From VAZQ01 sp036406655 (lineage in GTDB: Bacteria; Pseudomonadota; Alphaproteobacteria; Rhizobiales; Xanthobacteraceae): a stretch of 11,982 nucleotides of DNA. The stretch covers positions 1 through 11,982 of the forward strand of contig DASXAP010000305.1 in assembly GCA_036406655.1 (NCBI GenBank), written 5' to 3'. Made by a program: the position numbers and the translations under genes. This document shows positions 1-7,494 of this stretch, piece by piece; position 1 is the first letter of the stretch; the number at the start of each line of letters is the position of its first letter. The notes beneath the pieces are model-generated. The model made no database searches. It was not told where the DNA came from and saw nothing but the letters and a program-made list of their open reading frames with translations.

Positions 1-430
1 CGAGGACGAAGGCGTCGCCGTGGCGGAGATGCTGGCCGGACGAGCCGGCCACGTGAACTACGAGGTCATTCCCAACGTCGTCTACACCTTCCCGGAAGTG
101 GCTTCGGTGGGCAAGACCGAGGAGGATCTGAAGGAGGCCGCAACTCCCTACAATGTCGGCAAGTTTCCGTTCACCGCCAATCCTCGCGCCAGGGTCAACC
201 ATCAGACCGAGGGCTTCGTGAAGATCCTGGCCGACGCCGCGACCGACCGCGTGCTCGGCGTGCACATCGTCGGAGCCGACGCCGGCAACATGATTGCCGA
301 GGCTGCGGTTGCCATGGAGTTCGCGGCCGCCGCCGAGGATATCGCGCGCACCTGTCACGCCCATCCCACCCTGCCCGAGGCGGTCAAGGAAGCGGCGCTG
401 GCGGTGGGCAAGCGAGCGATCCATATCTAG
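1..430 (+). CDS. lpdA: Dihydrolipoyl dehydrogenase (E3), C-terminal part, 5' end outside the window
   Basis: This is the C-terminal dimerisation domain of the FAD flavoprotein that reoxidises dihydrolipoamide in 2-oxoacid dehydrogenase complexes, passing electrons to NAD+. The frame is open from base 2 (EDEGVAVAEMLAG), so the gene begins before the window. A GTG at base 20 falls inside the conserved domain and is not the true start. Diagnostic segments are VIPNVVYTFPEVASVGKTEE, ANPRARVN, GVHIVGADAGNMIAEA and the C-terminal HAHPTLPEAVKEAA. In the family the His and Glu of HPTLPE form the active-site base pair of the partner subunit; both are present. The C-terminus is complete (GKRAIHI, TAG). 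The next gene begins 3 nt later on the same strand. Seen directly: the conserved C-terminal domain. Inferred: a functional full-length gene upstream. Which complex it serves cannot be told here. Confidence 0.96.
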   Translation, partial: EDEGVAVAEMLAGRAGHVNYEVIPNVVYTFPEVASVGKTEEDLKEAATPYNVGKFPFTANPRARVNHQTEGFVKILADAATDRVLGVHIVGADAGNMIAEAAVAMEFAAAAEDIARTCHAHPTLPEAVKEAALAVGKRAIHI

Positions 431-433
431 CCG

Positions 434-970
434 ATGCGCCGGCTTGCCCGCCCGTTCCTGATCCTGCTGGCTCTCATCTTCCTGTTCGAGGCGTGGCTCT
501 GGCAGTGGCTCGCCCCGGTCGTCGCTTGGATCGTGGCGCGGCTCCCGTTGCCGGCGATCAAGGCGGCGGTCTCGGCCTGGATCGGGCAACTGGCGCCGGC
601 GGCCACGCTCGGCGTCTTCGTCGTCCCGGTGGCGCTGCTGCTGCCGCTGAAATTCGTCGCCGTCTGGATGCTGGCCCGGGGCTATTGGCTGGGCGCGCTC
701 GCGGTGCTCGGCTTCGCCAAGCTGGTCGGGGTCGGGGTCACCGCCTTCATTTTCAACCTGACCCGGCCGAAGCTCCTGCAGCTCGCCTGGTTTCGCGCCG
801 TCTATGACCGGGTCATGCTCTGGCTCGATCGGGCGCACGCGCTGATCGAGCCGGTCAAGCAGCGGCTCCGCAACCTCCTGCGCCTGCTCGCACCCGGGCG
901 GGCCGGGCGGGCACTGCGGCTGCTCGAGCGGATTCGCCGGCGCATGCAGACGGCCAGGGGGAGCGCGTGA
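434..970 (+). CDS. Small integral membrane protein of unknown function
   Basis: A 178-aa protein that I do not recognise as a named family, although similar conserved membrane proteins downstream of lpdA seem familiar from alphaproteobacteria (from memory). Hydrophobic stretches at about residues 7-36, 56-80 and 84-109 suggest three membrane segments. The region between the first two (PLPAIKAAVSAWIGQLAP) is amphipathic. After FIFNLTRPKLLQLAWF the last 55 residues are strongly basic and helical, with RRR at 168-170, which suggests a cytoplasmic positively charged tail. The ATG at 434 lies 3 nt after the lpdA stop with no clear Shine-Dalgarno sequence, so translation is probably coupled to lpdA. 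It ends facing the DUF4337 gene, with 12 nt between the two stops. Function cannot be assigned. Confidence 0.8.
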   Translation: MRRLARPFLILLALIFLFEAWLWQWLAPVVAWIVARLPLPAIKAAVSAWIGQLAPAATLGVFVVPVALLLPLKFVAVWMLARGYWLGALAVLGFAKLVGVGVTAFIFNLTRPKLLQLAWFRAVYDRVMLWLDRAHALIEPVKQRLRNLLRLLAPGRAGRALRLLERIRRRMQTARGSA

Positions 971-991
971 GCCGCGGCTGGCTCAATGCGC
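963..991. terminator. Hairpin across two convergent stop codons, possible bidirectional terminator
   Basis: TGAGCC (968-973) and GGCTCA (980-985) form a perfect 6-bp inverted repeat with a 6-nt loop. GCGC (963-966) and GCGC (988-991) can extend it past small bulges. The arms contain the stop codon of each facing gene. There is no T-run on either side, so an intrinsic terminator is only a possibility. Confidence 0.35.
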
Positions 992-1615
992 GCCGCCCGC
1001 CGACAGCTGCTCGACCCAATGCATCGCCTCGTGCGTCGCCTCCGGAGCGAACAGCCCGAGCGCCATGAAGGCAATGCCGAGAGCTCCGAGGCCGCCCGCC
1101 GTGTAGGCCAGCGCCATGATCCCGGTAATGATCGCCGTAGACGCGAGCACGATGCCGATCTGATAGGCGGCCGACGCGAGCTCGTACTGGTGGTACCTGG
1201 CGAGCGCGAGGTCGCGGTCGCGCTCGGCGGCCTTGGCGCGCGCCATGAGCTCCTTGCGGCCTTCCCCGGTCTCGGGCTCCGACTCGTAGCGTGCCACCGT
1301 CGTGTTCCAGGCGTCTACCTGCTTGCCGATCGCCGCCTTGCTCTCGTCGCTGGTCGCGCCTGCCGCGAGGAGCGCCATCGCCTGGGCTGCCGTGCGTAGC
1401 GTAGTCTGCCGGACGGTCTTGGCCTGGAAGAACGACCAGGTATCGGAGGATCTGATGTTGTCGGTGAGTGCCGAGGTCTGGGCGCTCTTGCCGAGCGTCT
1501 CCGACAATGCCAGCCCCAGCACCAGGAACGCGATGACCAGCGCTATCTTCTTGTTCGAATGCGCGGCGTGCTCGACATGCTCGGCGTGCTCCAGCTGCTC
1601 GTGCGATCCAGGCAT
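983..1615 (-). CDS. DUF4337 family membrane protein
   Basis: A 210-aa protein matching what I remember of the DUF4337 family, whose function is not known. A short His/Glu-rich N-terminus (HEQLEHAEHVEHAAH, residues 5-19) leads into a first membrane segment at about 24-38. The family's aromatic/glutamine signature follows (WSFFQAKTVRQT, 60-71). A long charged helical, probably coiled-coil region spans about 85-148, and two more hydrophobic segments lie at about 151-171 and 173-190. I chose the ATG at 1615 because GAGGGG and GAGG lie just upstream on the minus strand and because family proteins begin near here. The frame stays open to 1876, but that part overlaps xerC and is out of frame with it. 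The gene lies 94 nt downstream of xerC on the same strand and may share its transcript. The His-rich tail could bind metal, which is speculation. Confidence 0.85.
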   Translation of the reverse strand: MPGSHEQLEHAEHVEHAAHSNKKIALVIAFLVLGLALSETLGKSAQTSALTDNIRSSDTWSFFQAKTVRQTTLRTAAQAMALLAAGATSDESKAAIGKQVDAWNTTVARYESEPETGEGRKELMARAKAAERDRDLALARYHQYELASAAYQIGIVLASTAIITGIMALAYTAGGLGALGIAFMALGLFAPEATHEAMHWVEQLSAGGAH

Positions 1616-1709
1616 TCCTCGCCCCCTCGATGACCGTGAGGAAGCGACGATTGAACGAACCGAAGGGGAGTCGCAAGAGGGTGATGCGCAGTCGGAGCCG
1701 GTCTTCGAG

Positions 1710-2666
1710 TCAGGGCCGCGGATGCGTGCTGCGATAGACCTCGAGCAGCCGTTCGACGTCCACCGCGGTGTAGATCTGCGTGGTCGAAAGCGAGGCATGG
1801 CCGAGCAGCTCCTGGATCGCGCGCAGGTCGCCGCCGCGCGCGAGCAGGTGGGTGGCGAAGGAGTGGCGCAATGCATGCGGCGTGGCGCTCTCCGGCAGGC
1901 CGAGCGCGCCGCGCAGCTGCGCCATGGCGAGCTGGATCACGCGGGGCGACAAAGGGCCGCCCCTGGCGCCGACGAACAGAGGGCCTTCGCCGGCCAGGGT
2001 GTAGGGGCACAGCGCGATGTACTCGGCGATGAGATCGGCGACCTGCCGCAGCACCGGCACCATTCGCGGCTTGTTGCCCTTGCCGGTCACGACGATGACG
2101 TCGCGGCCACCCGGCGCATCCTTGCGCTCGAGGCCGAGCGCCTCGGATATGCGAAGCCCCGAGCCGTAGAGCAGCGCCAGCACCGCCGCATCCCGGGCGA
2201 GCACCCAGGTCGGGCGCTCCTCGCCGGCGCGCAAGCCCGGCTCGGCGATGCGCTTTGCGGCGTCGACCGGGAGCGGCTTGGGAAGCGTCTTCGCGAGCTT
2301 CGGCCCGCGCACCGCGGCGATTGCGGCGATCCTGCCCTTGCCGTTGCGTTCCAGGAAACGCGAGAACGAACGGAGGCCGGCGAGATTGCGCATCAAGGAC
2401 CGGCTGCCGATGCCGTCCGAGCGCCGGTTCGCCATGAATGCGCGCAGGTCGACGGGCGCGAGCCGCGCCAGGCTGTCCAGCGTGGCGCGCCCCTCGCGTT
2501 GCTCGTTGAGGAAGCCGAGGAACTGACGCAGGTCGCGCGCATAGGCCTCCACGGTCCTGGGCGACATCCGCCGCTCCGCCGACAGCTGGGCGAGCCAGCG
2601 GGCGACCTCGGCCGCCAGGCTCGGGGCGGCCAAGGGACGCCAGGGGTCGTTTGCGGTCATCGACAT
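1710..2666 (-). CDS. xerC: Tyrosine recombinase XerC
   Basis: Site-specific tyrosine recombinase that, with XerD, resolves chromosome dimers at dif during division. From the chosen start it is 318 aa, close to the usual size of about 300. The N-terminal core-binding (SAM-like) domain covers about residues 15-120 (RMSPRTVEAYARDLRQFLGF). The catalytic domain follows with all expected residues: Arg172 (GLRISEAL), Lys196 (VTGKGNKPRMVP), His264 and Arg267 (HALRHSFATHLL), His290 (LLGHASLS) and nucleophile Tyr299 (QIYT). The start is one of two close ATGs, 2666 (MSMTANDPW) or 2660; neither has a strong Shine-Dalgarno sequence. The frame is open to 2783, but that extension is Arg/Pro-rich and unlike the family. 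The gene is divergent from priA, a neighbourhood I recall from other alphaproteobacteria, and no element ends flank it. This supports housekeeping XerC rather than a mobile integrase. XerD is the main alternative. Confidence 0.93.
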   Translation of the reverse strand: MSMTANDPWRPLAAPSLAAEVARWLAQLSAERRMSPRTVEAYARDLRQFLGFLNEQREGRATLDSLARLAPVDLRAFMANRRSDGIGSRSLMRNLAGLRSFSRFLERNGKGRIAAIAAVRGPKLAKTLPKPLPVDAAKRIAEPGLRAGEERPTWVLARDAAVLALLYGSGLRISEALGLERKDAPGGRDVIVVTGKGNKPRMVPVLRQVADLIAEYIALCPYTLAGEGPLFVGARGGPLSPRVIQLAMAQLRGALGLPESATPHALRHSFATHLLARGGDLRAIQELLGHASLSTTQIYTAVDVERLLEVYRSTHPRP

Positions 2667-2785
2667 CGAGCCACGAGACCTGTAGGGCCGAAGGCGAGGG
2701 GTTGGCGGGCCGCACGGCGGTGCGCGGGATGAAGGCTTACCGGATTCCCTACGCCGGTGCGCGTTGCCCGCGCGCATGATCACAC

Positions 2786-2812
2786 CGGGCTCTTTACTCT
2801 CCGTTAAGCCCG
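2786..2812. promoter_or_regulatory. Inverted repeat in the xerC-priA divergent region
   Basis: CGGGCT (2786-2791) and AGCCCG (2807-2812) can pair across a 15-nt loop, 25 nt before the priA ATG. It lies in the 170-bp region between the divergent xerC and priA starts, where promoters for both genes must lie. I could not pick a convincing -35/-10 pair there. The repeat could be an operator or leader hairpin, or chance in GC-rich DNA. Confidence 0.2.
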
Positions 2813-2836
2813 AGGGGATCGGGACCGGGTCGGTGC

Positions 2837-5011
2837 ATGAGCAGGCGCGTCGTCGATGTTCTTCTTCCGGTCGCTCTCGACCGCGCCTACTCCTATCGGG
2901 TGCCGGATGGGCTCGAGCTCGAGCCGGGCGACTTCGTGACCGTGCCGCTCGGCTCGCGTGCCTCGACCGCCGTGGTCTGGGCGGAAAATCGCGAGCCCAG
3001 CCCGCGACTCGACAACCGGATGAAGGAGGTCGAGGCGAAGCTCGACATGGTGCCGCTCAAGGCGGAGCTGCGCCGTTTCGTCGATTGGGTTTCCGCGTAT
3101 ACGGTCAGCCCGCGCGGCATGGTGCTGCGCATGATCCTGCGGCGCGCCGAGCATCTCGGTCCCGCGCGCGAGCGCCTGGGCGTCCGAATCGGCGGTCCGG
3201 CTCCCGAGCGCATGACGGCGGCGCGCGAGCGGGTGCTTGCGCTGCTCGCCGGCGGTGTCGCATGCGGCAGGACCGAGCTGGCACACGAGGCGGGAGTCTC
3301 GACCGGCGTCGTCGACGCGCTCGTCGACGCGGGCACGCTCGAGAGCCTGGTGCTTCCGCCCGAGCCGGTGGCACGGGCGCCCGATCCGGAGTTTCGTTCT
3401 GCCGATCTCTCGGCTGCGCAATCGGCAGCCGCGGAGGCGCTGCGCTCCCGCATCGGCGCCGGCGGCTACGGCGTGGTCCTGCTCGACGGGGTGACCGGCT
3501 CGGGCAAGACGCAGGTCTATTTCGAGGCGATCGCCGAGGTGATCCGGCGCCGCCGGCAGGCGCTGGTCCTGGTGCCCGAGATCGCCTTGACCAGCCAGTT
3601 CCTCGACCGGTTCGCCGAGCGGTTCGGAGTGCGGCCGGCCGAGTGGCACTCGCAGCTGGCGCCGCGGCTGCGCGCGCGCACCTGGAGCGCGGTGGTGTCG
3701 GGCGAGATCGCGGTGATCGTCGGGGCGCGCTCGGCGCTGTTCCTGCCCTATGCCGATATCGGTCTCATCGTCGTCGACGAGGAGCACGATCCCGCCTACA
3801 AGCAGGAGGACGGCGTTCGCTATCACGCGCGCGACATGGCTGTCGTGCGGGCGCGGGGCGCGGCGATCCCGATCGTGCTGGCGTCGGCGACGCCGTCGGT
3901 CGAGACCGAGGTGAACGCGCGCCGCGGCCGCTACCACCGGCTGCAGCTGCCGGAACGCTTCGGCGGAGCGCATCTGCCGGTCATCGAGCCGATCGACCTG
4001 CGTCTCGACCCGCCGCCGCCCGGGCGCTTCATCGCGCCTTCGCTCGTCGCCGCCGTGAAGGCCGGCATCGAGCGCGGCGAGCAGGCGCTCCTGTTCCTCA
4101 ACCGGCGCGGCTATGCGCCGCTGACCTTGTGCCGGCGGTGCGGGTTCCGCTTCGCGTGCCCCAACTGCGACGCCTGGCTCGTTGATCACCGCTTCAGGCG
4201 GCGTCTGGTGTGCCACCATTGCGGCTTTGCGATGCCGCCTCCGCTCGAGTGCCCGCAATGCCGGGCGACGGAGTCGCTGGCGGCGGTCGGGCCCGGCGTC
4301 GAACGCCTGCAGCAGGAAGCAACCGATCTCTTCGCGGAGGCCCGCATCCTCGTGCTTTCCAGCGACCTCGTCGAATCGGTCGACCGGCTGCGGCACGAGC
4401 TTGATGCTGTCGCCCAGGGTCGCTTCGACATCGTGATCGGCACCCAGCTCGTCGCCAAGGGCCATCATTTCCCGAAGCTCAGCCTTGTCGGCGTGGTCGA
4501 CGCCGATCTCGGGCTTTCGAACGGCGATCCACGCGCGGCCGAGCGCACCTTTCAATTGCTGCATCAGGTCATCGGACGAGCCGGGCGGGAGGAACGTCGT
4601 GGGCTGGGGCTGCTGCAGACGCATCAGCCCGAGCACCCGGTGCTGCGCGCGCTCGTCGCCGCGGACCGCGAGGCGTTCTATGCCAGCGAGATCGAGCAGC
4701 GCGAGAAGACCGGATATCCGCCCTTCGGGCGCCTCGCGGCGCTGCTGGTCTCGGCGGGCGAACGGGCGGCGGCAGAGAGCTTCGGGCGCCGGCTGGTCGC
4801 GGCAGCCCCGCGCGCCGATGCGGTCCGCGTTCTGGGGCCGGCGGAAGCGCCGCTCGCCGTGGTGCGCGGACGCCATCGCTTCCGGGTGCTGGTGAAGTCG
4901 CCTCGCGGGTTCGACCTGTCGGCTTATCTGCGGCAATGGATCGCCGCCGCGCCGCCACGCACGCGAAACCTGAAGCTCGAGATCGACGTGGATCCGCAGA
5001 GCTTCCTGTAG
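2837..5011 (+). CDS. priA: Primosomal protein N' (replication restart helicase PriA)
   Basis: 3'-to-5' superfamily 2 DNA helicase that recognises stalled forks and starts replisome reloading. At 724 aa it is close to E. coli PriA (732). The N-terminal 3'-DNA-binding domain runs from the start (VVDVLLPVALDRAYSYRVP to about residue 105), followed by a winged-helix part to about 175. Helicase motifs are intact: Walker A GVTGSGKT (218-225), DEEH (314-317), SAT (350-352), IGTQLVAKGHHFP (534-546) and QVIGRAGR (577-584). Eight cysteines at 432, 435, 441, 444, 459, 462, 472 and 475 make the two-zinc module inserted in the helicase core. The ATG at 2837 starts directly on conserved sequence; the Shine-Dalgarno signal is weak (GAGGGG is too far upstream at 2812-2817). 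It stands alone on its strand, divergent from xerC and convergent with a transporter gene 15 nt away. Confidence 0.97.
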   Translation: MSRRVVDVLLPVALDRAYSYRVPDGLELEPGDFVTVPLGSRASTAVVWAENREPSPRLDNRMKEVEAKLDMVPLKAELRRFVDWVSAYTVSPRGMVLRMILRRAEHLGPARERLGVRIGGPAPERMTAARERVLALLAGGVACGRTELAHEAGVSTGVVDALVDAGTLESLVLPPEPVARAPDPEFRSADLSAAQSAAAEALRSRIGAGGYGVVLLDGVTGSGKTQVYFEAIAEVIRRRRQALVLVPEIALTSQFLDRFAERFGVRPAEWHSQLAPRLRARTWSAVVSGEIAVIVGARSALFLPYADIGLIVVDEEHDPAYKQEDGVRYHARDMAVVRARGAAIPIVLASATPSVETEVNARRGRYHRLQLPERFGGAHLPVIEPIDLRLDPPPPGRFIAPSLVAAVKAGIERGEQALLFLNRRGYAPLTLCRRCGFRFACPNCDAWLVDHRFRRRLVCHHCGFAMPPPLECPQCRATESLAAVGPGVERLQQEATDLFAEARILVLSSDLVESVDRLRHELDAVAQGRFDIVIGTQLVAKGHHFPKLSLVGVVDADLGLSNGDPRAAERTFQLLHQVIGRAGREERRGLGLLQTHQPEHPVLRALVAADREAFYASEIEQREKTGYPPFGRLAALLVSAGERAAAESFGRRLVAAAPRADAVRVLGPAEAPLAVVRGRHRFRVLVKSPRGFDLSAYLRQWIAAAPPRTRNLKLEIDVDPQSFL

Positions 5012-5025
5012 TCCAACTGTCCCGG

Positions 5026-5045
5026 CTCAGCCTGACGGGGCTGGG
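5026..5045. terminator. Hairpin at the priA/MFS convergent junction
   Basis: CTCAGCC (5026-5032) and GGCTGGG (5039-5045) form a 7-bp stem with one G-U pair and a 6-nt loop. The stem includes the transporter's stop codon and starts 15 nt after the priA stop. No T-run follows. It may end transcription in one or both directions, but the evidence is only structural. Confidence 0.3.
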
Positions 5046-6238
5046 GGGCGATGCAGGCTCAGCGCAAGCCCGAGCACCGTCAGCGCGACGGCGGAAAGCG
5101 CGAGGGGGATGAACGCGGCCCACGGCCGCCCGGTCAGATCCCAGGCGGCGCCGCAGATCACCGGGATGATCATGGCGCAGCTGTAGCCGATCGTGAACAT
5201 GCCAGCGGAAGCGCGCTGCACCTCGCCGGGCGCGGCGAGCCGCGGTGGAAAGGCGAGCATGAGCACGAAGGTGACGGCAAGCGAGAAGCCGAGCACGACC
5301 GTCGCGGCGACGATCCAGATCCCGCTTGCGAGGGCGATGGCGACCACGGCGGCGACCGTGCCCAGCCCGAAAACCAGGAACGGCCAGGCCCGCCGCTGCC
5401 AATGCTCGGCGGTGACGAGGAGCAGCGTCGAGGCGACGAGCTGCGAGCCGGCGAGGGAGCCCAGGGCTGCCGCGGTCAAGTCGGGACGGCCGATGCTGAC
5501 GAGATAGTCCGGCAGAAAGGCGTTGGCCCCGAAGTACAAGGCGTTGTTGGCCCCGAAGCTCAGGCCGAGAAGCCAGGTCAAGGGATGCTTCCAGTCCGGC
5601 CACCAGCGCGGCATGCTCGCCTGCCGCAGGGGGCCCGGCCCGACGCGCGGGGCGACCGCGGGGAGAAGAGCCGCCGCGACCAGGAGCGGAGCCGCCCACA
5701 CCAGGAGATCGAGCCGCCAGCTTTGTCCGACCAGCGGCAATACCATAGGCAGCGTGAGCGCCGGGCCGGCGAACCCGCCGACCAGCATCCCATTGCTCGA
5801 CACCGCGGTGGCAAGGCCGATGCGCCGCGGCAGCCACTCGCGCACGAGCGTAGGCAGCGCCGGCTGCATGACCGCGATCCCGAGTGCCATCAGCAGCGTC
5901 GCGAGATAGAGCAGCGGCACATCGACGGCGGCGGCACGCGCGGACGCCGCAAGCGCCGTGGCCACGAGGCCGGCCACGAGCGTCCGGCTCACGCCGATTC
6001 GCGTGATCAGCAGCGAGCCGGGGACGGCCGCCAGCGCCCAGACCAGCAGCGGCAGGCCGATCAGCAGGCCCACCTGCGTCTCCGACATGCCGAGATCGTC
6101 GTGGATAAGCGGAATGATCGGCGGGATTGCGCCGACGGTGACGCGCAGCGATGCACCGAGCAGCCACAACAGGCAGATGAGCTTCAGGGCAGCAAGGCTG
6201 GAGCGGTGGTCGCCACCGGGCGTGCTGGGCAACTGCAT
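5027..6238 (-). CDS. MFS transporter, CynX/NimT-like
   Basis: A 403-aa, 12-helix-type major facilitator superfamily protein of the inner membrane. The N-terminal half resembles the CynX/NimT group (cyanate and nitroimidazole transport): the first helix contains LLWLLGASLRVTVGAIPPII, followed by DDLGMSETQVGLLIGLPLLV, and the helix 2-3 loop motif is GSLLITRIGVSRTLVAG (74-90). A hydrophilic central loop at about 210-225 (PLRQASMPRWWPDWKH) separates the two six-helix halves, and the second half contains LSFGANNALYFGANAFLPDY. The substrate cannot be read from sequence. There is no cyanase gene nearby, so I give no cynX symbol. The ATG at 6238 has a weak Shine-Dalgarno region. The gene lies 34 nt downstream of the DMT exporter on the same strand, so the two are probably cotranscribed. 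They lie between priA and atpH and look like accessory cargo. Confidence 0.9.
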   Translation of the reverse strand: MQLPSTPGGDHRSSLAALKLICLLWLLGASLRVTVGAIPPIIPLIHDDLGMSETQVGLLIGLPLLVWALAAVPGSLLITRIGVSRTLVAGLVATALAASARAAAVDVPLLYLATLLMALGIAVMQPALPTLVREWLPRRIGLATAVSSNGMLVGGFAGPALTLPMVLPLVGQSWRLDLLVWAAPLLVAAALLPAVAPRVGPGPLRQASMPRWWPDWKHPLTWLLGLSFGANNALYFGANAFLPDYLVSIGRPDLTAAALGSLAGSQLVASTLLLVTAEHWQRRAWPFLVFGLGTVAAVVAIALASGIWIVAATVVLGFSLAVTFVLMLAFPPRLAAPGEVQRASAGMFTIGYSCAMIIPVICGAAWDLTGRPWAAFIPLALSAVALTVLGLALSLHRPPAPSG

Positions 6239-6272
6239 CGGGGCTCGGATGGTTGCGGGCTGAGGAGTCGAT

Positions 6273-7259
6273 CTATCGTCCGGGAGGGTCGATCGACCGC
6301 GGCTGCGGCAGGCGTGTCGCCGGCGTCAGCAGCACGCAGGCGGCGGCGACGAAGATGAACGCGAATCCGATCAGGTCGGCCATTGTCGGACGCTCGCCCA
6401 GCGCCAGCATGGAAGCGAAGAGGCCTACCACCGGCACATTCAGCAGGCCCAGTGCCGCGGTCGTGGCGGGCAGCCGCCGCACGATCTCGAACCAGAGCGA
6501 GTAGGCCACGGCAGAGCCGGCGATTCCGGCGAAGACGAGCGCGAGCAGGCTACGCGTGCGCGCCGTCCACAGGTGCAGCGCACCCTCGACCGGCAGCAGG
6601 CAGGCGGCGGAGATGACGAGGGCGACGATCATCTGCCAGGCGGAAGTTGCCAGCGGATCGGCATCGATTTGCGCCCACTTCACATAGACGGTCCCCGCAG
6701 CCCAGCACACCGCCGCCGCCAGTGCGAGCCCCAGCCCGATGAAATCGGGCGACCCGAGCTGCGGATAGAGCAGCACCGCCAGCCCGATCATGCAGAGCAT
6801 GAGCGACAGCCCGCGCATGCCGGTCAGCCGCTCGCCGAGCACGAAGCGGGCGAGCAGCGCCGCCCAGATCGGCATCGTGTAGCTGACGACGGCAACTCGG
6901 GATGTGGTGGTCGCGAGCTGCGCGAAGGCGGTGAAGACGGAGAATGCGGCGACGTTCAGGCAGCCGGAGACCACGACATGCAGGCGCGCGACGAAGCCGC
7001 CAATCCGCAGCTCGCGCCGCTGCCAGAAGGCGAGCGCGAACATTGCCGCGGCCCCGAGCACGCTGGTCGCCACTCGCATGCTGAACGGCGGTATGTCGTC
7101 GAGCGCGATCCGCAGCGCGGGCCAGGTCGAGCCCCAGGCGAGCGCAACCCACACCAGCAGAAGCCGCGCGCCGGCGTCGATGTGGCCATGCTTGGCGGTG
7201 CGCAGGGTCGAGCTCCCGGGAACTTGCAGGGTCTGGGACGAGGCTCGCTGGTGTAGCAT
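6273..7259 (-). CDS. EamA/DMT-superfamily transporter (RhaT/YdcZ-like exporter)
   Basis: A 328-aa membrane protein of the drug/metabolite transporter superfamily, with ten predicted helices in two EamA repeats. Repeat one starts with LLLVWVALAWGSTWPALRIA, carrying the typical W-G-S/F-x(2-3)-P/A pattern of helix 1. It continues through TSRVAVVSYTMPIWAALLAR and FVLGERLTGMRGLSLMLCMIG, with the conserved GE before the next helix. Repeat two starts near GLGLALAAAVCWAAGTVYVK and ends with ALGLLNVPVVGLFASMLAL and GERPTMADLIGFAFIF. Such proteins usually export amino acids or small metabolites; the substrate is unknown. I prefer the ATG at 7259 because AGGTG lies just upstream; a GTG at 7265 is the alternative. 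About 28 residues precede helix 1, somewhat long for the family. It heads a probable two-gene unit with the MFS gene and is divergent from atpH. Confidence 0.92.
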   Translation of the reverse strand: MLHQRASSQTLQVPGSSTLRTAKHGHIDAGARLLLVWVALAWGSTWPALRIALDDIPPFSMRVATSVLGAAAMFALAFWQRRELRIGGFVARLHVVVSGCLNVAAFSVFTAFAQLATTTSRVAVVSYTMPIWAALLARFVLGERLTGMRGLSLMLCMIGLAVLLYPQLGSPDFIGLGLALAAAVCWAAGTVYVKWAQIDADPLATSAWQMIVALVISAACLLPVEGALHLWTARTRSLLALVFAGIAGSAVAYSLWFEIVRRLPATTAALGLLNVPVVGLFASMLALGERPTMADLIGFAFIFVAAACVLLTPATRLPQPRSIDPPGR

Positions 7260-7327
7260 CCGCACCTGCCGGCCGGGCAGGGCCTGCGAGCGGGCGTATG
7301 GCCAGCCAAACGCTGCGGCTCGTCTTG

Positions 7328-7356
7328 TTGCACCGCAGATGACGGTGTGTTAGCAA
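7328..7356 (+). promoter_or_regulatory. Possible promoter of the atp operon
   Basis: TTGCAC (7328-7333) and TAGCAA (7351-7356), 17 nt apart, are the best housekeeping-sigma-like pair I see in the 235 nt between the divergent DMT and atpH starts. The fit to the consensus is moderate. A GC-rich arm pair, CCGCG (7358-7362) and CGCGG (7371-7375), around a T-rich loop follows directly. Confidence 0.2.
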
Positions 7357-7441
7357 ACCGCGCGATTTTTCGCGGGGCCCTCAGCGGCGCGCCGGCGCTT
7401 TCCGCGAAGCGAAGCTCAGCTGATTTCAAGGGCTTGGCGCC

Positions 7442-7458
7442 CACCGTCGGGGACGGTG
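7442..7458 (+). promoter_or_regulatory. Perfect 7-bp hairpin in the atpH leader
   Basis: CACCGTC (7442-7448) and GACGGTG (7452-7458) pair perfectly around a GGG loop. The hairpin ends 36 nt before the atpH ATG and is not followed by T residues, so it is unlikely to be an intrinsic terminator. A role in mRNA stability or leader folding is possible but unproven. Confidence 0.35.
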
Positions 7459-7494
7459 CCGAGTCAATGGAATTGCGTGAAGGCCGAACCCGGG

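Noticed and set aside
1710..2666. The tyrosine recombinase as integrase of a mobile element
   Set aside because: It has XerC size and motifs, sits divergent from priA, and there are no att-like repeats, tRNA or mobile genes nearby.
1302..2732. A 476-codon plus-strand frame opposite DUF4337 and xerC
   Set aside because: It lies antisense to xerC, whose catalytic residues are all intact, and its composition is that of a GC-rich shadow frame.
2764..4185. A 473-codon plus-strand open frame overlapping priA
   Set aside because: It is an out-of-frame shadow of priA with Arg/Ala/Gly-rich composition and no domains.
2804..4936. A 710-codon open frame on the minus strand opposite priA
   Set aside because: It is antisense to a fully motif-supported priA, has Arg/Asp/His-rich low-complexity composition and no recognisable domain, as expected from GC-rich third-position bias.
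5027..6238. Naming the MFS gene cynX and inferring cyanate metabolism
   Set aside because: Only the transporter subgroup is recognisable. No cyanase or carbonic anhydrase gene is adjacent, and the group also contains transporters for other substrates.
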